Shown in pieces: positions 58,701 to 64,000 of a stretch of 64,000 nt of DNA. The DNA lies in NCBI RefSeq assembly GCF_030814315.1, contig NZ_JAUSUV010000002.1:186001-250000 (forward strand), given 5' to 3'. The notes below the pieces were generated by a model. It ran no database searches, was not told the origin of the DNA, and saw nothing but the letters and a program-made list of their open reading frames with translations. Position numbers and translations under genes: made by a program. Every line of letters begins with the position of its first letter. Positions within the stretch are counted from its first letter, which is position 1. This DNA comes from Croceifilum oryzae (GTDB lineage: Bacteria > Bacillota > Bacilli > Thermoactinomycetales > Thermoactinomycetaceae).

Positions 58701-60219
58701 TCGTGCTCTTCCTGCACCTGATATGTCGATGGATTGTAATGAGAATTATGTAGCACCTTCCAATGAAATCGAGGAGAAGCTCGCTACTATCTGGCAAACG
58801 GTTCTAGGAGTGGAGCGAGTCGGGATTCAGGATAATTTCTTTGATCTAGGTGGACATTCGCTTTCGATGATCAAGGTGTTGGCTGGAGTTTATGAATATG
58901 ATTGGGATTTAAGCATCAAAGATTTCTACGCGCTGAAAACCATTGAGGAAATGGCTCGGAAAGTGGCAGGGGATCTGGAGGTCCAAGCAGAACCCGAACC
59001 GTTTTTGCCGGAAATAACCACAGATCGACGGGTATCTTTATCTGAGATCGAACTAAGTGGCGATAAGTGTGTGATGAGAAACATTTTATTACTGGGTACA
59101 ACGGGATTCTTAGGGGCGCATATCCTTCATGAGCTACTAAGTACGACTTCTGCTACCATTTATTGTGTGGTACGAGGTGTAGATAAACAAGAGGCAGAGA
59201 AGCGATTCCGAAATAAGATTCGCTTCTATTTCCCGGAACTTCTCAGTGAAGAACAGAGTGGAGTTTTGGATCGGGTTCATGTTCTAAAAGGAGATCTGAC
59301 CCGAGAAAAATTTGGCTTAGAGTCCAAGGAATATGAAGATGTAAGCCAAACAGTTGATACAGTTGTAAATACTGCGGCGTTGGTAAAGCACTTTGGAGAG
59401 TATGAGGAGTTTAGACGGACAAATGTACAAAGTGTAGAAAATGCAGTAGCCTTCTGTCGAGAGCATGATCTTTCATTCCATCACGTTTCGACTGTGAGTG
59501 TTTCCGGATTGAGTGTAGAAGGTAGTGAAAAACCTCCTGTATTCACCGAAAGCGACTTTTACATCGGACAAGACTATCTAGATAATGTCTATGTGCGAAG
59601 TAAGTTTGAAGCGGAAAAAGTGATTTTTGATGCGATGAATCAAGGGTTGAGAGCTTCTATATACCGGGTTGGTAACTTAACCGGAAGAATGACAGATGGT
59701 GTGTTTCAAGAGAATATCGATGAAAATATGTTTTATCTCACGATGAAGTCTTTTGTGGATATGAAAATGATCATTCCACAAATGGTAGGTCAAACGATTG
59801 AGTATACACCTGTGGATCTCTGTGCTCGAGCGATCGTAAATATTGCTCGTACGAAGGAATCAGCCAATCGGGTGTTCCACATCTTTAATCATCGTCGTGT
59901 ACCTTGCGAAAAGCTATATAATGCATTCCATCGTCTTGGAGTGGATGTTCAGATTCCGAGTGCTGAGGAAGCGGATGAGTTAATCAAGGAGATTTTGAAA
60001 AGCGAGAGAAGCGAAGTTCTTGCCGGATTAGTAGCATACGGACAACATGCTTCTACAGATCCGAGCACATGGGTTGAAGTTGATTCATCTCTAACGCGTC
60101 ATTATTTACAACAGATTCACTTTGTGTATCCGACGCTGGATGAAACGTATTTGGAGAAGGTAATTAAGCATATGATGCAAGTAAACTTTGTGAAAAAAGC
60201 GAGCTTGAGCGTCCAATAA
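52783..60219 (+). CDS. Dimodular nonribosomal peptide synthetase with terminal thioester reductase (C-A-T-C-A-T-R)
   Basis: One 2478-residue protein. Domains in order: condensation 1 (YPLSEGQ start; HHILIDG at 137-143), adenylation 1 (core YTSGSTGRPKG near 623; NSYGPTE; YRTGD), carrier 1 (LGGHSL with phosphopantetheine Ser 998), condensation 2 (HHIISDG at 1178-1184), adenylation 2 (YTSGSTGKPKG near 1644; NAYGPSE), carrier 2 (Ser 2026), and an NAD(P)H thioester reductase from about 2100 (LLLGTTGFLGAH; catalytic YVRSK). All core motifs look intact. The reductase should release the dipeptide as an aldehyde, alcohol or cyclic imine. The intact first condensation domain suggests N-acylation of residue 1. 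Pocket residues of A1 read DAWFLGSVVK, one change from a leucine code; A2 reads about DSGHITAVDK, not recognised. ATG 52783 follows AGGGGGA. No phosphopantetheinyl transferase, MbtH or thioesterase gene is nearby. Confidence 0.95.
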   Translation: MSSKDFIKEYPLSEGQKLIFIHYQVNSDQSTYNEPLAWYIHTRVDVENLRRSFIEFMKRHEVFRSIFVLEQEPVQKVYREPIFDFECLDMEDADDVFLRNYFSSEARRPFVLEEGIAFRVRVLRISDEKYILHFVCHHILIDGWTLSLMLDEVGLFYKHFCERSELQLGPVMTQYSDFVTWQKDVVLGEQREEATRFWKKKLSDELPILSLPTNPNPPSTPQEQGSEFSFSLHEETTRELRDFCQEHHSTVNTVLFSLYSALLSRLTGQEHIMIGTPRFGRKKKDFRMTAGYFVNMLPIRIQLSKKDSFRDLLDRVREEMDECLQYQDFPFSKMVEECVSTQDSSHHPIFQTVFVLQKAWKQNGAVALGNATNLFDVHGLPFEPIKIVKQNPKFNLSLHAEEEEDRICCHFEYNHDVLDVHTVKRFTTYFDQLVRSFLDHPDGLISEVCLVPESEQKQLLEDWNRTQTEYPRESTIHELFDKQVKCAPEDIAVVYKEQQLTFRELDEKANQLAHYLQKRGIGPESLVGLCVEQSVEMVMGMLGILKAGGAYVPLDPTHPESRLLYMAEDARIQVMITKEELRGWVPAEMDVICLDRDQEIISLESTLAPMSEVTAENAAYVIYTSGSTGRPKGVLVEHRSLVNLSCWHIREFEVTKADRTAKFASFGFDASVWEMFPYLISGAAIYMIPDEIRLDVSRLNQYFEQNQITISFLPTQFCEHFMEWENHSLRILLTGGDKLTKYTPRDYKVINSYGPTESTVVTTAYVVNEQMVNIPIGKPIDNVSVYVLNSHRQLQPIGVAGELCIGGDGLARGYLNNPEMTTEKFIDHPFVPGERLYRTGDLVRWLPNGDIEYLGRTDNQVKIRGYRIELSEITSQLLLHPAVKEAVVIPRFDEKNQPYLCAYIVGSPDNEEIKRHLAKNLPGYMIPPTFVAMDEFPLTVNGKIDVRSLPEPDQTSQSGNYVEPTNEVEAKLANIWQEVLGVEQVGIEDNFFDLGGHSLKAMRLVTQIQKEFEIDFSLQEVFVTPTLKHMAKQIQEATPTMYASIPVVACKEYYPVSSAQRRMYLIQQMDPDSVSYNIPMMMRVKGSLDVDRLEEALCQLIKRHESLRTSFKMVEGKPHQRISSEVSFLMMRNKSTESEAKQVVEEFHRPFDLSQAPLLRASWITLSPDEALFLLDMHHIISDGISTSILFYELMQLYRGEDLSELRIQYKDYAMWQQGLQGTDWSLQQEKYWLEALAGELPVLNLPTDYPRPLVRGFEGSMVEIQLSEETTRKLKQLVRKQDTTLYMTLLTLYTTLLHKYSAQEDIIIGSPIAGRPHPDVENMVGMFVNTLAIRNYPSSEKTFVQLLSEVKEHALEAYKHQDYPFEEVVEKLNVPRDLSRNPLFDTMFSMQDIDIPEIVLDDSRLSPYEQEYNIAKFDLTLDAVEKGDKLCFSFEYDVNLFKRETIERMAGHLVQLVNHVCQDPTSKIGVLNMLTQQEAEILQSFNGTMIPYEKEQTIMEIFEEKVHQYPDRVAIAFEDEELTFRELSRRADQLAYELRARGVGREKIVGLMVERSLEMIVGLFGILKAGGAYLPIDPSYPEDRIEYMLEDCDVKLLLVQQEIKPPTTYRGEVLFIDDASIYNGEPRTLEPINQAKDLAYIIYTSGSTGKPKGIMIEHQAVHNLALNAGTYGMKAGERVLQLASISFDSSVGDIFYSLLTGASLYIPSRETMLSGSALVHWLKRKEITIIHFVPVSFLKQLPYEELPLLHTISTGGEVLTSDVVQTWGENRTFLNAYGPSETTVDASVGICKPGETKPSIGKPIVNKQIYILNEDQGLQPIGVPGEIYIGGEGIARGYWKRPDLTEEKFLDNPFIPGTKMYRTGDRARWLSDGTIEFMERIDNQVKIRGYRIELGEITNCLLAHPAVKDATVIARNDKEEAYLCGYVALAGGEYSKYELRDFLKSKIPDYMIPAYFVKLDQLPTTANGKVDYRALPAPDMSMDCNENYVAPSNEIEEKLATIWQTVLGVERVGIQDNFFDLGGHSLSMIKVLAGVYEYDWDLSIKDFYALKTIEEMARKVAGDLEVQAEPEPFLPEITTDRRVSLSEIELSGDKCVMRNILLLGTTGFLGAHILHELLSTTSATIYCVVRGVDKQEAEKRFRNKIRFYFPELLSEEQSGVLDRVHVLKGDLTREKFGLESKEYEDVSQTVDTVVNTAALVKHFGEYEEFRRTNVQSVENAVAFCREHDLSFHHVSTVSVSGLSVEGSEKPPVFTESDFYIGQDYLDNVYVRSKFEAEKVIFDAMNQGLRASIYRVGNLTGRMTDGVFQENIDENMFYLTMKSFVDMKMIIPQMVGQTIEYTPVDLCARAIVNIARTKESANRVFHIFNHRRVPCEKLYNAFHRLGVDVQIPSAEEADELIKEILKSERSEVLAGLVAYGQHASTDPSTWVEVDSSLTRHYLQQIHFVYPTLDETYLEKVIKHMMQVNFVKKASLSVQ

Positions 60220-60228
60220 TGGTGATGA

Positions 60229-60268
60229 AGCACCCTCGACTGAGTTTTTATTTTGAGGGTGCTCTTTT
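60229..60268 (+). terminator. Rho-independent terminator after the NRPS gene
   Basis: AGCACCCTC (60229-60237) pairs with GAGGGTGCT (60255-60263), followed by CTTTT. It separates the NRPS from the pyr promoter three bases later. Confidence 0.8.
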
Positions 60269-60270
60269 CA

Positions 60271-60299
60271 TTGACAGGTTACTAAAACTTCGTCATAAT
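60271..60299 (+). promoter_or_regulatory. Sigma-A promoter of the pyr operon
   Basis: TTGACA (60271-60276) is a perfect -35; CATAAT (60294-60299) is 17 bases downstream. Transcription would begin near 60306, just ahead of the first PyrR-binding hairpin. Confidence 0.85.
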
Positions 60300-60324
60300 G
60301 AGTAAGGAAGATCAGAACCTTTAA

Positions 60325-60972
<648 letters not shown>

Positions 60973-61004
60973 CGACCTTTACAATAAAATAGAGCACCCT
61001 TTTA

Positions 61005-61148
61005 AGATAGTCCAGAGAGACTGGCAAAGGGAAAGGATGACACGGAATAGGGTTCGTGGTACGTATAGAACGGGCCAAATGAACCACACTAAGTAGGCTT
61101 ATTCCGTGTAGACACCTAACTCTTTGCCAACTGGTAAAGAGTTTTTTT
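61005..61148 (+). promoter_or_regulatory. PyrR-dependent attenuator 2 (pyrR-pyrB gap)
   Basis: A second PyrR-binding loop, AGTCCAGAGAGACTGGCAAAG, lies at about 61009-61029. An internal CACGGAATA/TATTCCGTG helix lies in the antiterminator region. The terminator is AACTCTTT (61118-61125) with AAAGAGTT (61136-61143) and a T-run. It gives a second point of UMP control before pyrB. Confidence 0.9.
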
Positions 61149-61184
61149 ATATAAGAACGATCATTCGAACGAAGGAGGGCATTC

Positions 61185-62102
61185 ATGATGAAACCATATC
61201 AGCATTTGTTGGATACGGAATTTCTCAGTAAAGAAGAGATGCAAGGTTTGCTGAATCGCGCGCGCTTTTTTGAAGAACATCATGAAGAGAATGCGAAAAC
61301 GTTTCAAAATCGCTTTGTAGCCAATCTCTTTTTCGAACCAAGCACGCGTACCCGTTTCTCCTTCGAGGTTGCAGAAAAACGGCTTGGTCTAAACATACTT
61401 AACTTTAGCGAAGAAGTCTCCAGTACGACGAAAGGCGAAACGATGTATGATACAGTGAAATTACTCTCTTCGATTGGAGTAGAGGCGGTTGTCATGCGTC
61501 ATCGAAATGAAAAATGTATTGCCGAATTAGCGAAGCAAGATACAGGCTGTACACTGATTAATGCAGGTGCTGGATCTTGGGCGCATCCGACGCAAGCTTT
61601 ATTAGACCTCTACACCATCTGGCAACAATTCGGCGAAGTGAGTGGATTGCGTGTCGCGATTATCGGGGATTTAAAACATAGTCGTGTGGTGCGTTCAAAC
61701 ATTTGGGCCCTGCAGAAGTTTGGGGCAGAAGTAGTCGTGAGTGGACCTCCTATGATGAGGGATGCCGAGATTGAGAAACATGTTCGTTATGTGGAGTTTG
61801 AGGAAGCGATTCGAAGTTCAGATGTGGTGATGTTGCTTAGGGTGCAATTAGAGCGCCATGAACAAAGTTTGTTTGAAGGGGCGGAGGCGTACTTACAAAG
61901 TTACGGTATGACTCAGTCACATTTTGATCAGATGCAGCCTCATGCAATCCTGATGCACCCGGCACCGATGAATCGTGGTGTCGAGATTGCAGATGAAGTA
62001 GTGGAACATCCACGATCTAAGATTTTTACCCAGATGCATAATGGCGTTTGGATTCGGATGGCTGTACTAGAACGGGCCTATTTAGAAAGAGGAGGACACT
62101 AA
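61185..62102 (+). CDS. pyrB: Aspartate carbamoyltransferase, catalytic subunit
   Basis: PyrB joins carbamoyl phosphate and aspartate, the committed step of pyrimidine synthesis. The 305-residue product has the carbamoyl-phosphate loop FFEPSTRTRFSFEVAEKRLG, VVMRHRNEKC, NAGAGSWAHPTQALLDLYTI (HPTQ), VAIIGDLKHSRVVRSNIWAL, and MHPAPMNRGVEI. No regulatory (PyrI) subunit gene is present, as is normal in Bacillales. GAAGGAGGG precedes two adjacent ATGs (61185, 61188). pyrC begins one base after its stop. Confidence 0.96.
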   Translation: MMKPYQHLLDTEFLSKEEMQGLLNRARFFEEHHEENAKTFQNRFVANLFFEPSTRTRFSFEVAEKRLGLNILNFSEEVSSTTKGETMYDTVKLLSSIGVEAVVMRHRNEKCIAELAKQDTGCTLINAGAGSWAHPTQALLDLYTIWQQFGEVSGLRVAIIGDLKHSRVVRSNIWALQKFGAEVVVSGPPMMRDAEIEKHVRYVEFEEAIRSSDVVMLLRVQLERHEQSLFEGAEAYLQSYGMTQSHFDQMQPHAILMHPAPMNRGVEIADEVVEHPRSKIFTQMHNGVWIRMAVLERAYLERGGH

Positions 62103-62103
62103 A

Positions 62104-63387
62104 ATGCGATTATTACTACAAAATGGGCAAATACTAAGCAAGGATAACAACCTAGTTCAAAAAGATATTTTAATTGAGGGAAGCAAGGTTATACAGATCG
62201 CTACTGAAATTCAAGTGGAAGACGGAGTTCAAGTGATTCCACTCGCAGGTAAGCTAGTTATTCCGGGGTTGATCGATATGCATGTCCATCTTCGGGAGCC
62301 TGGATTTGAAAAGAAAGAAACGATTGAGACAGGAAGCTTAGCGGCGGCACGTGGTGGTTTTACGACGATTGCGTGTATGCCCAATACAAGACCTGTCATC
62401 GATACACCGGAAACGGTGGAAAACATTATTCAAGAAGCAGAACGTGTAGGAAAAGCACGCGTCTTACCACTTGGGGCGATTACCGTCCGAGAATTAGGGC
62501 AAGAGCTAACGGATTTCAAAGCAATGAAGGAAGCAGGAATCGTTGCACTTTCGGATGATGGAGTTGGGGTACAGAGTAGTCACATGATGAAGGAAGCAAT
62601 GCGCAAAGCACACGCACTCGGCTTATCGATTGTGGCACACTGTGAGGATGATACACTTGCGAAAAATGGTTGTGTCCATGATGGAGAGTTTGCTAAAAAA
62701 CACGGGTTGCCAGGCATTCCTAATGAAGCAGAAGCGATTCATGTAGGTAGAGACATCTTATTAGCGGAAGATGTGGGGGTTCACTATCATGTTTGCCACA
62801 TTAGTACAGAACAATCGGTTCGACTTGTGAGAGAAGCGAAATCGCGTGGACAGAAGGTAACAGCGGAAGTAACGCCACACCATTTACTGCTTACCGATGG
62901 AGATATCCCAGGGATGGATCCGCTGTATAAGATGAATCCACCGCTTCGGTCAGCTGAAGACCGCGCTGCACTCATTGCTGGCTTGAAAGATGGTACGATC
63001 GAGATCATCGCTACGGATCACGCGCCTCATACATTGGAAGAAAAAGCGATGGGCATGGAAAAGGCACCATTTGGCATCGTTGGACTGGAAACCGCATTTC
63101 CACTGATGTATACACACCTCGTTCGAACAGGTGAATTACTCTTATCTGAGCTAGTAGAGAAGATGACGAGCAAACCAGCGGAAATCTTTGGGCTCCCATA
63201 CGGTGAACTAGCTGAGGGGAAACGAGCCGACATTACCGTGATCGATCTAGAGATAGAAAAAGCGATCGATCCTGCAAGCTTCTATTCGAAAGGAAAGAAT
63301 ACGCCATTCACGGGTTGGAAATGTAAAGGATGGCCGGTACTTACCCTACTAAATGGAATGATTACGTATCAAGAAAACGAGAGATAG
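62104..63387 (+). CDS. pyrC: Dihydroorotase
   Basis: PyrC cyclises carbamoyl aspartate to dihydroorotate. The 427-residue class I amidohydrolase has the zinc motif GLIDMHVHLREPGFEKKETI, GGFTTIACMPNTRPVID, the histidines in SIVAHCEDD and YHVCHISTE, EVTPHHLLLTDGDI, KMNPPLRSAEDR and ATDHAPHTLEEK with the catalytic aspartate. GGAGGACAC precedes the ATG. It sits between pyrB and carA in the standard pyr order. Confidence 0.96.
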   Translation: MRLLLQNGQILSKDNNLVQKDILIEGSKVIQIATEIQVEDGVQVIPLAGKLVIPGLIDMHVHLREPGFEKKETIETGSLAAARGGFTTIACMPNTRPVIDTPETVENIIQEAERVGKARVLPLGAITVRELGQELTDFKAMKEAGIVALSDDGVGVQSSHMMKEAMRKAHALGLSIVAHCEDDTLAKNGCVHDGEFAKKHGLPGIPNEAEAIHVGRDILLAEDVGVHYHVCHISTEQSVRLVREAKSRGQKVTAEVTPHHLLLTDGDIPGMDPLYKMNPPLRSAEDRAALIAGLKDGTIEIIATDHAPHTLEEKAMGMEKAPFGIVGLETAFPLMYTHLVRTGELLLSELVEKMTSKPAEIFGLPYGELAEGKRADITVIDLEIEKAIDPASFYSKGKNTPFTGWKCKGWPVLTLLNGMITYQENER

Positions 63388-63402
63388 AAGGGGGATTTTA
63401 AT

Positions 63403-64000
63403 ATGAAGCAGGCACGGTTGTTGTTAGAAGATGGCACATTGTTGGTAGGAAATTCTTTTGGTTCAGAAGGAACTTCTGTTGGAGAAGTCGTATTTAATAC
63501 AAGTATGACTGGATACCAGGAAATTTTAACCGATCCCTCTTACTATGGGCAGATGGTTACGCTTACCTATCCACTCATCGGAAACTATGGATTTACTCGT
63601 GATGATGATGAATCCATTCGCCCTTATGCATTTGGCCTGATTGTGAGAGAGCATGCCGAATACATGAGTAATTGGCGGCAAGAAGACTCGATTGACGAGT
63701 GGTTGAAGTTGCACAAGATAGTAGGGATTTCGGGGATTGATACACGCATGCTTACTCGAAAAATTCGCTTGCATGGAACGATGAGAGGGATTTTGACCAC
63801 AGGTACTGCTTCTGTCGAAGAATTACAGGAAGTATTGCGTAATACCCCTTTGATCACAGATCAAGTGAAAAACGTAAGTACCCGTAGCGTTCATATTAGT
63901 CCTAATACTGGAAAACGAGTGGTGTTGATGGACTTTGGCAGTAAGCATAATATCCAACGAGAGTTATCTGAACGAAATTGTGAAGTGATTTCGGTGCCAT
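63403..64000 (+). CDS. carA: Carbamoyl-phosphate synthase small subunit, 5' part only
   Basis: The frame opens with ATG 63403 after AGAAGGGGGAT and remains open to the window end (199 codons seen). It translates as the CarA N-terminal domain: KQARLLLEDGTLLVGNSFGS, GEVVFNTSMTGYQEILTDPS, QMVTLTYPLIGNYGFT, LIVREHAEYMSNWR, GISGIDTRMLTRKIR and the start of the glutaminase domain VVLMDFGSKHNIQREL. The enzyme supplies ammonia from glutamine for carbamoyl phosphate. As the pyr-linked copy (pyrAA in Bacillus), it is the pyrimidine-dedicated version. Confidence 0.95.
   Translation, partial: MKQARLLLEDGTLLVGNSFGSEGTSVGEVVFNTSMTGYQEILTDPSYYGQMVTLTYPLIGNYGFTRDDDESIRPYAFGLIVREHAEYMSNWRQEDSIDEWLKLHKIVGISGIDTRMLTRKIRLHGTMRGILTTGTASVEELQEVLRNTPLITDQVKNVSTRSVHISPNTGKRVVLMDFGSKHNIQRELSERNCEVISVP

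Overview
The window comes from an endospore-forming, low-GC Gram-positive bacterium (Bacillota, Bacillales). The evidence is spoIIGA-sigE-sigG, spoVD and spoVE, meso-diaminopimelate-type murE, bacillithiol synthesis (bshC), a T-box, a TPP riboswitch and PyrR attenuators, all in an order close to the Bacillus subtilis chromosome. DivIVA carries a long glutamine-rich linker, and a dcw-embedded coat gene and an S-adenosylhomocysteine hydrolase gene are present. These would suit a filamentous relative such as Thermoactinomycetaceae; that family-level guess is inference.

Layout. 1-2.0 kb: tail of a leucine/acyl-CoA catabolic operon (yngF/yngE-like). 2.0-24.0 kb: panE-like, bshC, ahcY, then the division and cell-wall cluster mraZ-rsmH-ftsL-pbpB-(CotF-like coat gene)-spoVD-murE-murF-mraY-murD-spoVE-murB-divIB-ftsA-ftsZ. 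murG and murC are not in the window. 24.1-26.8 kb: spoIIGA-sigE-sigG. 26.8-35.5 kb: accessory block replacing ylmA: DUF6530-like and HAD genes behind a strong promoter/operator, a structured intergenic repeat, an RlaP-like nucleotidyltransferase, an AidB-like acyl-CoA dehydrogenase, an orphan ABC ATPase, and an alpha/beta hydrolase followed by a two-component system. 35.5-44.7 kb: the conserved ylmC-D-E-sepF-ylmG-H-divIVA-(T-box)-ileS-lspA-rluD run. 44.7-60.2 kb: second accessory block: yciI, a TVP38-family gene, a TPP-riboswitch thiDE-ykoEDC locus interrupted by two more copies of the structured repeat, a tiny collagen-like gene, and a divergent MFS exporter/NRPS pair. 60.2-64.0 kb: pyrR-pyrB-pyrC-carA with two PyrR attenuators and no pyrP; carA runs off the end.

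How the parts work together. The core makes and remodels peptidoglycan at the septum (lipid I synthesis, PBP2B, FtsL, DivIB, FtsA, FtsZ, SepF, DivIVA) and during sporulation (SpoVD, SpoVE, SigE, SigG). The accessory blocks add metabolism, signalling and a secondary metabolite.

The two most interesting items are (i) a single 2478-residue NRPS with C-A-T-C-A-T-reductase architecture, divergent from an exporter, predicted to release a dipeptide (possibly N-acylated) as an aldehyde, alcohol or cyclic imine; and (ii) a roughly 185-base repeated intergenic element, present in two near-complete copies and one truncated copy, whose helices show compensatory base changes between copies. Conserved regulatory details are also visible: a spoIIG-type promoter with 22-base spacing, a hairpin hiding the sigG ribosome binding site, and MraZ-type repeats in front of mraZ.
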